Assembly: GCA_947482665.1 (NCBI GenBank)
Contig: CANKJK010000005.1
Location: 192,229 to 256,228, forward strand
Direction: 5' to 3'
Length of the DNA: 64,000 bases
Origin: Acidobacteriota bacterium
Lineage (GTDB): Bacteria; Acidobacteriota; Vicinamibacteria; Vicinamibacterales; UBA2999
Shown here: piece by piece, positions 35,478 to 44,245 of the stretch
How positions within the stretch are numbered: the first letter of the stretch is position 1
Layout: every line of letters begins with the position of its first letter
The notes under the pieces: model-generated
What the model was told of the DNA's origin: nothing
The model's input: the letters and a program-made list of their open reading frames with translations, nothing else
Database searches by the model: none
Translations under genes and position numbers: made by a program

Positions 35478-36870
35478 GGAAGTTGGTCCGGGGCTTTTCC
35501 AGGTCCGGATTCACACTGACCACGGCAATCACGCCATTGGCCGGCACCTCCCCGCGGTCGGCGAGCTGACGGCCGATCCGGACGGCCACCGTTTCCACAT
35601 CGCCGCGCAGATCCGCCACCACCGGCACGACGCCCCACGAGAGCGTCATCCGGTGTGCGATGTCATGCTGGTCGGTGGCGCCGAAGATCGGCGCCCGCGG
35701 GCGAAGCGCCGAGAGCAACCGCGCGGTCTTGCCGCCGTGCGTGATGGCGACAATGCCGTGCGCGCCGGCATGATCCGCGAGCGTCACCGCCGCTTCGCAG
35801 AGCGCGCGCCCGTGTCCAGAGAGCACATGCGCATCGTCAAGCAGCATGGAGCTGACCGAGGGGCTCGATTCGGCATCGCGGATGACGGCGTCGAGCGTCT
35901 CTACCGTCTGCACGGGATACTCACCCACCGCGGTTTCACCGGCGAGCATGATGGCGTCCACGCCGTCGTCCACGGCGTTGGCGGCGTCGCTCACTTCGGC
36001 GCGGGTCGGCCGGGGCGACGTGCGCATCGACTCGAAGACCTGCGTGGCCACAATCACCGGCACGCCGGCCGCGCGCGCTTTACGCGTAATCTCCTTCTGT
36101 ACCCGCGGCACCTGCTCCAGCGGCATCTCCAGGCCGAGATCGCCACGCGCCACCATCACGCCATCGGCGTGAAACAGGATGTCGTCGAGCGTCGCCACCG
36201 CTTCCGGGCGCTCCAGCTTGGCGATGAGCGGCAGGTCCGGGGCGCCGGCCGCGGTCGCGGCGGCACGGGCCGCGCGAAGATCTCCGGCGTTCTGCACGAA
36301 GCTCAACGCCACGAAGTCCACACCCTGCTCGATACCAAAGCGCAGGTCCGCGGCATCCTTCTCCGTGAGGCCGACAGGCGGCAGCGGCGCGCCGGGCGCG
36401 TTGATGCCCTTGTGCTCGCCAAGCCGGCCGCCGTGGATGACCGTCGTCACCAGCTCCGTGCCGTTCCCGCTGTCCACTCTGAGCTCGAGCTTGCCGTCGT
36501 CGAGGAGGAGCCGATCGCCGGGGCGCGCCGCCTGCACGAGCGGCGCATACGCGGTGGAGATCCGACCCGGCTCGCCGACGAAGTCGCCCGTGGCCACGAC
36601 GAGCGTCTCGCCTGCGATCAGGTCAATGCCGCCGCCCTGCAGGAGACCGGTACGGATCTTGGGACCAGAGAGATCCTGCAGGATGCTGACGAACCGGTCC
36701 GATTCGGTGGCGGCTGCCCGGATACGCGCGATGACCGCGCCGTGCCCTTCGTGCGTGCCGTGGGAGAAATTGAGGCGGAACACATCCACCCCGGCCGCGA
36801 TGAGGGCGCGGAGCGCCTCCGGCGTACTCGTCAGTGGGCCAACGGTGGCGACGATCTTCGTGTGCCGCAT
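35458..36870 (-). CDS. pyk: Pyruvate kinase
   Basis: This 470-residue glycolytic enzyme converts phosphoenolpyruvate and ADP to pyruvate and ATP. It shows RHTKIVATVGP, VFRLNFSHG, ILQDLSGPKIRTG, the active-site Lys in LIAKLERPEA, MVARGDLGLEMPLEQVPRVQK and the C-terminal allosteric domain (AIVAITHGGKTARLLSALRP). The start at ATG 36870 gives the usual length; a long open extension upstream is rejected as it has no conserved sequence. The ribosome-binding site is unclear (AGGAG is 16 bases upstream). It overlaps the convergent SRPBCC gene by 20 bp. Confidence 0.93.
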   Translation of the reverse strand: MRHTKIVATVGPLTSTPEALRALIAAGVDVFRLNFSHGTHEGHGAVIARIRAAATESDRFVSILQDLSGPKIRTGLLQGGGIDLIAGETLVVATGDFVGEPGRISTAYAPLVQAARPGDRLLLDDGKLELRVDSGNGTELVTTVIHGGRLGEHKGINAPGAPLPPVGLTEKDAADLRFGIEQGVDFVALSFVQNAGDLRAARAAATAAGAPDLPLIAKLERPEAVATLDDILFHADGVMVARGDLGLEMPLEQVPRVQKEITRKARAAGVPVIVATQVFESMRTSPRPTRAEVSDAANAVDDGVDAIMLAGETAVGEYPVQTVETLDAVIRDAESSPSVSSMLLDDAHVLSGHGRALCEAAVTLADHAGAHGIVAITHGGKTARLLSALRPRAPIFGATDQHDIAHRMTLSWGVVPVVADLRGDVETVAVRIGRQLADRGEVPANGVIAVVSVNPDLEKPRTNFLKLQRL

Positions 36871-37079
36871 GCGTGTACCCAGACGTCTCCTGCCGGCACC
36901 CAGGGCACCGTCTCCCGCCGTGGGCGCGGCTGTGTGTGGGCGATCGGGTCGCACGCGCGGGCGGTCATGTGACGAAAAGGGAATGGCCATGTGAGGGTGA
37001 TTGTCCCGGTGAATGCGTCCTGAGCCAAATCGGCCCCGGGCGCGCCGGACGTGAATCGGCGCCACGGTACAATCGACCG

Positions 37080-37241
37080 GTGACGCTCGCTGACTGGCTC
37101 GACGCCGCCCTCGTGGACGCAGACCGCCGGAATCTGCCGGCCCTGCGCGCCCTGCTCGAAGGGCTCGCGCGGTCGACCACCGCCCTGCGCGCCGCCGAGT
37201 GGAACACGGACGCCCGGGACCAGGCCCCCGATGGCCGCTAG
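37080..37241 (+). CDS. Small protein (53 residues) upstream of amidase
   Basis: It starts at GTG 37080, exactly 6 bases after TACAAT (37068-37073), and overlaps the amidase start by 11 bp. The sequence is helical and charged (TLADWLDAALVDADRRNLPALRALLEGLARS). The N-terminal part of the longer open frame has no coding look. I recognise no family; a GatC-like partner for the amidase is conceivable but the sequence does not show GatC motifs. Confidence 0.5.
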   Translation: MTLADWLDAALVDADRRNLPALRALLEGLARSTTALRAAEWNTDARDQAPDGR

Positions 37242-38595
37242 CTCGACCATCGCCCAGCTCGCGCCTCGCATCCGCGCCGGAGAAGTCTCCTCGGAGCGGC
37301 TGACCCGCGATTGCCTCGACCGGATCGAGGCGCAGAATCCGGCCCTCAACGCCTTCATCACCGTGACCGCCGAGGAGGCCGTGGCCCAGGCCCGCGAGGC
37401 CGACCGTGAACGGGCCGCGGGCACCTATCGTGGTCCGCTCCACGGCGTGCCGCTCTCGCTCAAGGACCTCGTGGACGTCGCCGGCGTGCCCACCACCGCC
37501 GCCTCTCACGTGCGCGACGGACACATCGCCCGCCAGGACGCCGTGGTCGTGGCCCACCTCAAGGCCGCCGGCGCCGTGCTCGTGGGCAAGTGCAACCTGC
37601 ACGAATTTGCCTTCGGCACCACGAACGAGGAATCCGCCTACGGCCCCGCGCGGCATCCGCTCGATCCCACCCGCTCACCCGGTGGCTCCTCCGGCGGCAG
37701 CGCCATCTCGGTGGCCACCGGCATGGCCTACGCCTCCATCGGCACCGACACGGGCGGCTCCATCCGCATCCCCTCGGCTGCGTGCGGCCTCGTCGGTCTC
37801 AAGCCTTCAATGGGCGACGTGGATGCCACCGGCGTGGTGCCCCTGAGCTGGACGCTCGATCATGTGGGCCCGCTCTGCCGCTCCGTCACGGACGCCGCGA
37901 TCCTGCTCGATGGGCTTCGTGGCACCACCCCACGCCCCGAGGCGACGCCACGCGCCGCGTCTCTCACGCTCGGCATCCCGCGCGGGTACCTGATGGACCG
38001 GCTGGACCCGGACGTGGCCACCGCCTTTGGCGAGACGTGCGACCGGCTGCGGGCCGCGGGCGTCACGCTGACGGATGTCACCATTCCGCACGCAGGCGAT
38101 ACCGGCACCGTCTATCTGCACATCGTGCTGGCCGAAGCCGCGGCGTATCACGGCGCGACGCTCGACGCGACACCTGAGGCCTACCAGCCCGACATCCGCC
38201 TGCGGCTGGAGATGGCGCGGTACGTCTTGGCCGAGGATTACGCCCGCGCGCTGCACGGCCGGCAGGTGCTCACCGCCGAGGTCGATGCTGCGATCGAGGG
38301 GTGCGATGCGCTGCTGCTCCCCGCCCTGGCCATCCCCGCACCGCCGCTCGGCGCCACCACCGTCCGCCTCGGCGAGAGCGACGAACCCATTCGAAACGCC
38401 ATGCTCCGCCTCACGCAGCTCTTCAACATCACCGGGCACCCCGCGCTGACTATCCCCTGCGGCGCCACGCCCACCGGGCTCCCCGTTGGCGCACAGCTCG
38501 TCGGCGCCCGCGAGCGCACCAGCGCGCTCCTCCAGGTCGGCCGGTCCGTTGAAGCCACGCTCTGGCCCGACGGCTTCAGCCTCGCCGCGCGGTAG
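37231..38595 (+). CDS. Amidase (amidase-signature family, GatA-like)
   Basis: This 454-residue enzyme hydrolyses an amide. The Ser-cisSer-Lys triad is present: K78 in PLSLKDLVD, cis-Ser 153/154 in RSPGGSSGGSA and nucleophile S177 in GTDTGGSIRIPS. The full GatA-like core fits either a glutamyl-tRNA amidotransferase A subunit or a stand-alone amidase. No gatB lies nearby, so a stand-alone amidase is more likely. It overlaps the 53-residue gene and precedes the ABHD18-like gene by 7 bp. Confidence 0.88.
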   Translation: MAASSTIAQLAPRIRAGEVSSERLTRDCLDRIEAQNPALNAFITVTAEEAVAQAREADRERAAGTYRGPLHGVPLSLKDLVDVAGVPTTAASHVRDGHIARQDAVVVAHLKAAGAVLVGKCNLHEFAFGTTNEESAYGPARHPLDPTRSPGGSSGGSAISVATGMAYASIGTDTGGSIRIPSAACGLVGLKPSMGDVDATGVVPLSWTLDHVGPLCRSVTDAAILLDGLRGTTPRPEATPRAASLTLGIPRGYLMDRLDPDVATAFGETCDRLRAAGVTLTDVTIPHAGDTGTVYLHIVLAEAAAYHGATLDATPEAYQPDIRLRLEMARYVLAEDYARALHGRQVLTAEVDAAIEGCDALLLPALAIPAPPLGATTVRLGESDEPIRNAMLRLTQLFNITGHPALTIPCGATPTGLPVGAQLVGARERTSALLQVGRSVEATLWPDGFSLAAR

Positions 38596-38602
38596 CGCTC
38601 GC

Positions 38603-39667
38603 ATGCTCGCGCCGATCTTCCACGCCTGGGAGCGCCATCTCGCCTCCGTCACCAAGGACCGCGTCGTGCGGCCCTTCGAGTGGGGCGAGGCGTGGATGGA
38701 GGACGGCCTCGGACCCGGCCGCGTGGCGGGCACCGGCGAAGCCGCCGTACGCGCCTGGGTCGGCGACGTGATGCGGGATTCGCAGGCGTTCTTCAGCGCC
38801 CCACCCACGAGCGACTACGTGCTGACGGCGGCATCGCCCGAGGCCGCGGCGAAGGGCGACGGCGGCACGCTCACGTTCCCGAGCGCCTTCACCTCGCCGC
38901 ACCCGGAGAACAACATCGTCCACGCCCGGTGGTTCCCCGCGAAGGGGCACGAGGCCCTGCCCCCCGAGCAACGGAAGGCCGTGGTGGTGATGCCCCAGTG
39001 GAACGCCGGCCCTGGCGACCACATCGGCCTCGCGCAGCTCCTCGCCCGCTTCGGTATCTCGGCACTCCGGCTCAGCAAGCCGTACCACGACGTGCGCATG
39101 CCACCAGAGCTCACGCGCGCCGACTACATCGTCAGCGCCAACATCGTGCGCACGGTGCAGGTGTGCCGCCAAACCGTGCTCGACGCCCGCCGCGCCGTAG
39201 CGTGGTTGCACCAACAGGGTTTCGGGAGCATTGGCCTGCTCGGCACCAGCCTCGGCTCGTGCCTCTCGCTCCTGACCGGCGTCCATGAACCGCTCGTGAA
39301 GGCCATGGCGCTCAACCATGTGTCGCCCTGGTTCGCGGATGTGGTGTGGCGCGGGCTCTCCACGAAGCACGTACGCGCCGGGCTGGACGGCCACATCACG
39401 CTCGAGACACTTCGCGAGCTCTGGGCGCCCATCAGTCCGTGGAGCTACCTGGACCTCCTGGCCGGCAAATCCGCGTTGATGGTGTACGCCAAGTACGACC
39501 TCACCTTCCCGGTGGATCTCTCGCTCATGCTCATCAACGAGTGCCGCCGGCGGGGGCTGCCGGTGGAGACGGGGGTACTCCCGTGCGGGCACTACAGCAC
39601 GGGGAATGCGCCGTTCAAGTTCTACGACGCCTACTTGCTGATCTCGTATCTGCGGCGGACGCTGTAA
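38603..39667 (+). CDS. Alpha/beta hydrolase, ABHD18-like
   Basis: This 354-residue protein has a nucleophile elbow GTSLGS (GLLGTSLGSCLSLLTG, about residue 220) and a C-terminal His in VLPCGHYSTG, which fit the alpha/beta-hydrolase triad. The conserved VVVMPQWNAGPGDHIGLAQLLARFG segment matches ABHD18-type proteins, whose substrate is unknown. It starts 7 bp after the amidase stop and is probably co-transcribed with it. It is convergent with the DUF2779 gene. Confidence 0.78.
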   Translation: MLAPIFHAWERHLASVTKDRVVRPFEWGEAWMEDGLGPGRVAGTGEAAVRAWVGDVMRDSQAFFSAPPTSDYVLTAASPEAAAKGDGGTLTFPSAFTSPHPENNIVHARWFPAKGHEALPPEQRKAVVVMPQWNAGPGDHIGLAQLLARFGISALRLSKPYHDVRMPPELTRADYIVSANIVRTVQVCRQTVLDARRAVAWLHQQGFGSIGLLGTSLGSCLSLLTGVHEPLVKAMALNHVSPWFADVVWRGLSTKHVRAGLDGHITLETLRELWAPISPWSYLDLLAGKSALMVYAKYDLTFPVDLSLMLINECRRRGLPVETGVLPCGHYSTGNAPFKFYDAYLLISYLRRTL

Positions 39668-39671
39668 AGGG

Positions 39672-41135
39672 TCACGCCCCCTTCGCCAGGGCCTCCAGCC
39701 GCTGAAGCAGCTCCACCACGCCCCGCGTGTCCTGCGCGCAGTATTCCAGGAGCGCCTTCCGGATCTGCGCCCGTTCGTCCGGCTGCACATCCGCATCAAA
39801 GAGGAGCCGGCGCAGCTTCACGCTGGCCAGCCCTCCTCCGGCAATCTCCATCCCGGCATAGCCCGGCCCACCGACCAGTGCGGGATACACGGACTTCAGG
39901 CTGAAGCTTCCGTTGAAATCCGGATGGTAGACGTGCGTGCGGACCAGCGGTAGCGCGTCCACGAGCCGGGCGGCCACGTCGCGCAGGGCCTCGGCGCATT
40001 CCGGCACGGCCTCGGCAAGCGCGTGGATCACCTGCCGCTCGAAGGAGGCGTTGTAGGCCACCACGACCGCGGCGCCGTGGCTCGCCTCGACGATACGCCT
40101 CGCCATCTCGGGTCGTGGGTCGGCTGCCGTGTCCGCGAGCCAGGCGTGGTGTACCACCTGGCCGGAGGCGGCCACGACGTGGCAGCTGAACTGCACGGGC
40201 ACCTGGTCGTAGGGCCGGCACCCGGGCCACACCGGAATGGCCGGCATCACGGTCTCGAAGTCGAGCACGGCCAACGGGTACTGCACGACACCCAGCGCAT
40301 CGCGCAGCGAGGGCTCGACGATGAGTCGACCCTCCTGCACCGCCCGGCGCTGACGGTTCGCGATCACGGACAGCGGCTCCTCCCGGGGCAGGTCATGGAT
40401 CGTGCTCACTCCAGCGGCGCGCCACTCCTCCTCCCGGCGAGCGGTGATCTGGTACAGCGTGCCGAGGCCATGCGCGGGCGGCTCCGGCCAGCAGCGCGAC
40501 CAGAACGGACACGGATAGGGCTTCTCGCAGTGGCCACCCACGGGCACGTCAGGCAGCGCGCCCTGGAGCATCTGGAACTGCGCCGCGCAGGCTCTCTCCA
40601 CGTCACGCGCGGCGGCCCTCGCCCCCTCGGTCACATCGGCGCGCACGAACAGGTTGCTGAGGTCCGGGTACCGGCACGCCCGATTGAGGTGCATCAGCTG
40701 CACGCGGTCCACCGCCAGCCCTGCACGCTCCACAACATGCAGCTGCACCGCCACATCCGGCAGGTGCTGTTCCTTCACGCCGGTCGTGGACTTCACCTCG
40801 ACGAGGGTCCACCCCCGGCCGGTGCGCTCGAGAACGTCCACGGCCACGAAGACGTCGTTCACGCAGAACGATGCCTCGAACACGGCCGGTGCGCCGGAGG
40901 CGATCGCGGCCTGGGTCTGCGCGAGCCGTGCCTCCACGTCCCGGTGAGAGGCCGTCACCAGCACGCCGCCCGGGAAGCGCGCCTGCGCCGCGGCCCCGAC
41001 AAGGTGCCCCTGGTCAAAGACGGCCTGCAATTGCGCGTCGGGAGTCAGCTCGGGTGCGTCGGGCTCATGGACACGCCACCACAACTGCTTCTGGCACTGA
41101 AGACCAGCCGTCACGCGCGATTTCGACAGTCGCAT
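39672..41135 (-). CDS. DUF2779 nuclease: Cas4-like Fe-S PD-(D/E)xK domain plus DEDD exonuclease
   Basis: This 487-residue protein joins two nuclease folds. The N-terminal half (about 1-230) has a PD-(D/E)xK core (AVDVLE ... LVEVKSTTGV, with Gln in VAVQLHVV) and four cysteines placed as in Cas4/AddB: C14 in GLQCQK, then C-x5-C-x5-C in HCEKPYPCPFWSRC, which would hold a 4Fe-4S cluster. The C-terminal half has DEDD (DnaQ-like) motifs: LDFETVMP, VVAYNASFE and YCAQDTRGVVELL. It probably acts in DNA or RNA processing. Start: ATG 41135, with AGGAG 7 bases upstream. No cas gene is near. Confidence 0.85.
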   Translation of the reverse strand: MRLSKSRVTAGLQCQKQLWWRVHEPDAPELTPDAQLQAVFDQGHLVGAAAQARFPGGVLVTASHRDVEARLAQTQAAIASGAPAVFEASFCVNDVFVAVDVLERTGRGWTLVEVKSTTGVKEQHLPDVAVQLHVVERAGLAVDRVQLMHLNRACRYPDLSNLFVRADVTEGARAAARDVERACAAQFQMLQGALPDVPVGGHCEKPYPCPFWSRCWPEPPAHGLGTLYQITARREEEWRAAGVSTIHDLPREEPLSVIANRQRRAVQEGRLIVEPSLRDALGVVQYPLAVLDFETVMPAIPVWPGCRPYDQVPVQFSCHVVAASGQVVHHAWLADTAADPRPEMARRIVEASHGAAVVVAYNASFERQVIHALAEAVPECAEALRDVAARLVDALPLVRTHVYHPDFNGSFSLKSVYPALVGGPGYAGMEIAGGGLASVKLRRLLFDADVQPDERAQIRKALLEYCAQDTRGVVELLQRLEALAKGA

Positions 41136-41297
41136 CTCGGAACTCCTGGGACACAGTCGCACAGGTGGCGTCCTCTCACACCACTGTGCTGCGGCGATGT
41201 GACAGGGTAGGTCCTACGCCCGCTGTTCGCCTCATCGCACCCGGCAGTTGCTGTGCGCCCCGGTGTAGCATGCGGCGCGACTCTCACCTGAGGCCAC

Positions 41298-41663
41298 ATG
41301 CGCACACACGGCCGCTTGCTCCTCGCACTCACGCTCGCCCTACTGCTCACACCGGGCCTCGCGGCCGCGGGCTCCGGCCACCGCGGCACGGGGACACGCA
41401 GGCCCCCTCGCCACACGCACAGCCAGACCTCGAAACCGAAAGCCACTGGGACGCATCGAGCGGCCAGAAGGACCACTCACCGCAGCGCGGCGGCCAGGCA
41501 CGCCTTCGAAGTGCAATCGGGATTTCCCCACGGCCGCCCCGGCTACGTCGTCGACCACATCGTGCCGCTGGCCTGCGGCGGCAAGGATGTAGCCAGCAAC
41601 ATGCAGTGGCAGACGGTGGCCGCTGGAAAGGCCAAGGACAAGGTCGAGCGACGGGGCTGCTAG
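41298..41663 (+). CDS. Secreted HNH endonuclease-like protein
   Basis: This 121-residue protein has a signal peptide (MRTHGRLLLALTLALLLTPGLAAAG), a basic Arg/Thr/His-rich linker (about 28-70) and a C-terminal HNH core (GRPGYVVDHIVPLACGG, NMQWQT, KAKDKVE). DH supplies the first catalytic His and SNMQWQ the Asn. It would cut DNA outside the cytoplasm, for nutrient use or competition. GAGG lies 4 bases upstream of the ATG. It diverges from the DUF2779 gene. Confidence 0.83.
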   Translation: MRTHGRLLLALTLALLLTPGLAAAGSGHRGTGTRRPPRHTHSQTSKPKATGTHRAARRTTHRSAAARHAFEVQSGFPHGRPGYVVDHIVPLACGGKDVASNMQWQTVAAGKAKDKVERRGC

Positions 41664-41708
41664 CCCGGCCGAGGCGTGGGGCCGGACGGACCTCAGCCAA
41701 CAGGCATG

Positions 41709-41744
41709 AAAAAAGCCCGCACCCCCGAAGGGGATGCGGGCTTC
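41709..41744 (-). terminator. Rho-independent terminator
   Basis: On the minus strand a GC-rich stem (GAAGCCCGCA... pairing with ...TGCGGGC) with a TTCG loop core (CCCCTTCGGGGG) is followed by six T. It lies just after the stop of the secreted repeat protein (41766) and is the clearest intrinsic terminator in the window. Confidence 0.92.
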
Positions 41745-41765
41745 GTGATGACGCTGACGAACGCG

Positions 41766-43523
41766 CTACCTTCTGTGCTTGCCGTTCTTGCAGCCGTCGC
41801 CGTTCCAGTGGCCGTGGTTGCCGCGGAGGCAGCCATCGCTGTCGTGGTGGCCGTGGCCCTTCTGGCCGTGGCACGTGTCGTCGTGGTGCTTCCCACTCTT
41901 GCCGTCGTGGTTATGGTCGGAGCTCTTGTCGTCGCAGCTCTTGCCATCGTGGCTCTTACCATCGTGACCCTTGCCACTCTTGTCGTCGCAGGTCGGCGGG
42001 GGCACGACGATCGTGTCGCAGGCGTCACCGATGCCGTTGCCATTCGCATCCGCCTGGGTGGGATTCGCCACCGCGGGGCAGTTATCCACGTTGCCGCAGA
42101 CGCCGTCGCCGTCCACGTCGTTGTTCGCGTCCAGCGGGCAGGCATCGCAGGCATCGCCGATGCCGTCGTTGTCCGAATCCAGCTGGTCGCGGTTAGCCAC
42201 CTGTGGGCAGTTGTCCAGGGTGTCGCACACACCGTCGGCGTCGGAGTCGACACACCCGCCTCCAACCGAGCGCTGGAGGATCAGGATGTGGTACGCCTGC
42301 TCGGAGGGCTGGCTCCAGCCGCTGTTCGAGTTGAAGAAGCCGGCCGCATTCTGCCGCGAAATCACCGTGTAGGCGAAGTCGAAGTACCAGCGGGCCGGCT
42401 CGCGGATGTCCGCGTAGTAGGTCGCACCTTCGGGTCCGAAGAGTGCAGGGCGCGCAGCCGTCGACGGATCAAGGTGCAGCTGCCGGTGACCAAGCGCCGC
42501 CGGGGCCGCAGAGTCCAGGAGCAGACCGAGACTGGCCGTCGCGAGATTCGAACCGGCAGGTATGGCACCCGACGAGTCCAGGAACGCCAGCGCCTTGCTG
42601 GTTGACCACAGGCCGTAGCCGTAGGACGTGTTCCCCCAGTCGTTGTTGTTGTTGTCCGTGTAGCGATACCGATTACGCAGCCACTCGAGGTAGCTCTGCA
42701 CGCCCGGGGAGTTCAGCGTGGACCCGCCGACGAGCTGAATCCACGTGCCGGACCCGGTCTGCTGGAAGGAGTTGCAGCTCCCCAGGTTGTAGCCATGTCC
42801 GCGTTCCGTCGCCGACATCACGCCAAAGGGCGAGCAGGCCTCCCCTGCCAGGCCGTTGGCCGCATAGGCCGCGCTGGACCGGGCCGTCATCAGCTCGAGC
42901 ATCGCGAGGCGAGCGGCGTCCGCGTGTGCGACATCGGTGTAGACGGAGCGTGCCGCTGCCAGTCCCGACATCACGAACTGCGTCGTCGACGAGTCCAGGC
43001 ATCCGGTGTCGCTGTAGCACCAGTACCCGTGCCACGCAGCCACAGCGTCAGGAAAGGTGACGCCCATCGGCTGCGGAATCATGGAGGCCACTTTGTCGAA
43101 CGTCTGGTTGAGCGCACCCGTGGCGCCGGCCTGATTCGGTCCACCGGTGCGGAGATAGAGGGACAGCGCCATCAGCTCCTGCCCATCGACATAGGCGAAG
43201 AACGGGTTGCCCGCCACCGAGATGATGTAGCCGATCATGGCATCCAGCTTCGCCTGGTCTGCCAGCGTCGCACCGGCATAGCCGGTGCCCACCGCGTTCT
43301 GAGCAGCGCTGGCGCGCTTCTCCATGAGCGCGAGTGCGACCAGACCGGAGCTGCTGCCGGCAGCCCCGGCCGCGAAATACCCGCTGGTGTTCAGCCAGTT
43401 CAACCCGTTATCGATGGCGGTGTTGACGTCCGCGCTGAAGTTGGTGACCTGTGCACGGGCCGGAGCGGCCAGTGACAGGGCGACGATACAGAGTGCTAAG
43501 CCGCGCCGGAAGTGAGTGGTCAT
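41766..43523 (-). CDS. Secreted protein: alpha-toroid-like N terminus, TSP3 repeats and His/Lys/Asp-rich tail
   Basis: This 585-residue protein has a signal peptide ([24 protein letters not shown]). Residues about 30-450 resemble a prenyltransferase/squalene-cyclase-like helical toroid ([42 protein letters not shown]). Residues about 455-530 are thrombospondin type 3 calcium-binding repeats ([29 protein letters not shown]). The last about 55 residues are low-complexity His/Lys/Asp/Gly with cysteines ([20 protein letters not shown]). It looks extracellular and able to bind Ca2+ and transition metals. No sorting anchor is visible. GGAGGA lies 9 bases upstream of the ATG. Confidence 0.82.
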   Translation of the reverse strand: MTTHFRRGLALCIVALSLAAPARAQVTNFSADVNTAIDNGLNWLNTSGYFAAGAAGSSSGLVALALMEKRASAAQNAVGTGYAGATLADQAKLDAMIGYIISVAGNPFFAYVDGQELMALSLYLRTGGPNQAGATGALNQTFDKVASMIPQPMGVTFPDAVAAWHGYWCYSDTGCLDSSTTQFVMSGLAAARSVYTDVAHADAARLAMLELMTARSSAAYAANGLAGEACSPFGVMSATERGHGYNLGSCNSFQQTGSGTWIQLVGGSTLNSPGVQSYLEWLRNRYRYTDNNNNDWGNTSYGYGLWSTSKALAFLDSSGAIPAGSNLATASLGLLLDSAAPAALGHRQLHLDPSTAARPALFGPEGATYYADIREPARWYFDFAYTVISRQNAAGFFNSNSGWSQPSEQAYHILILQRSVGGGCVDSDADGVCDTLDNCPQVANRDQLDSDNDGIGDACDACPLDANNDVDGDGVCGNVDNCPAVANPTQADANGNGIGDACDTIVVPPPTCDDKSGKGHDGKSHDGKSCDDKSSDHNHDGKSGKHHDDTCHGQKGHGHHDSDGCLRGNHGHWNGDGCKNGKHRR

Positions 43524-43661
43524 CGTTGCGTGTCCTCCAAAAGCTGAAGAGGCTGAGGCAGCTGGGCGTGCAGCACGTTCATGCTTGCCAAGTAAGTCCG
43601 CAACGATTGCGTAGAACCTCCTCACGACGCTGTGCGCAATTGCACACAGCGTCAGCTGTGG

Positions 43662-44015
43662 CTATCCCACGCGGGCAAACGCGACGTTGCGCGCGGCGAG
43701 ATTCGGCCGCGCCGTGCGGCTCGCAGCGTGCCACGCCGGAGCGTAGCGCTCCGCACCGGGCTCGGCCTCCGTCCACCAACTCACGTGCGTGCGGGCCGCT
43801 TCCGGAAGCGGTGCACCCGTCAGATCCTCAATCTGCAGGAAGGACAGGACGGCGAGATCGGCAAAGCGGCCTTCGAGATACGACTGGAAGACGGGGAACT
43901 CCGACCGCTTCCTTGGGCGCGCTGCCGCGGTGGCCACGGGCATGTCAGCAGTGGGGGCCACTGGCGCCGTCCGCCTGCCACGTTGCATCACCCATCTTTG
44001 TATGTGCTCAAACAC
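43662..44015 (-). CDS. DUF7662-like small protein
   Basis: This 117-residue protein starts at GTG 44015, with AAGGGAG 5 bases upstream. After a basic N terminus, the conserved pattern FQSYLEGRFADLAVLSFLQIEDLTGAPLPEAA, then VSWWTE and YAPAWHAASRTARPN...VAFARV, matches the DUF7662 type of domain (recalled, not searched). The function is unknown. It lies 11 bp after the 72-residue membrane gene, at the end of the cyclic-glucan synthase operon. Confidence 0.65.
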   Translation of the reverse strand: MFEHIQRWVMQRGRRTAPVAPTADMPVATAAARPRKRSEFPVFQSYLEGRFADLAVLSFLQIEDLTGAPLPEAARTHVSWWTEAEPGAERYAPAWHAASRTARPNLAARNVAFARVG

Positions 44016-44026
44016 AGTGGCTCCCT

Positions 44027-44245
44027 TCAGGTCAGTAACGTAATCAGCAGACGCACGAGCAAGGTGATGGGCGCACCCACCGCGATGATCACAAGCGGAA
44101 TGGCCAGCGTGACGAGCAGCAGCAGAATCCCCTGCCCCACCCAATAAGCAACCGAGCGGGACGGCACCCGCCTCGGCGACGTGGGCCGTGTTGACACGGG
44201 CGCCACGGCGGCAGCCGCTGATGGCGCGACTCCAACCGGCGTCAT
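44027..44245 (-). CDS. Small membrane protein coupled to glucan synthase
   Basis: This 72-residue protein has an Ala/Pro/Arg-rich first 30 residues, then one or two helices ([20 protein letters not shown] and [15 protein letters not shown]). Its ATG overlaps the stop of the cyclic-glucan synthase (ATGA, 44245-44242). It may be a small subunit or export aid for the synthase, which is inference from coupling alone. Confidence 0.7.
   Translation of the reverse strand: MTPVGVAPSAAAAVAPVSTRPTSPRRVPSRSVAYWVGQGILLLLVTLAIPLVIIAVGAPITLLVRLLITLLT

Noticed and set aside
36871..37656. N-terminal extension of pyruvate kinase
   Set aside because: The open frame continues upstream of ATG 36870 but has no conserved sequence, overlaps the amidase gene, and would make the enzyme far longer than its family.
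42535..42556. tRNA-like TTCGAA motif
   Set aside because: It lies within a coding region and no cloverleaf can be drawn around it.
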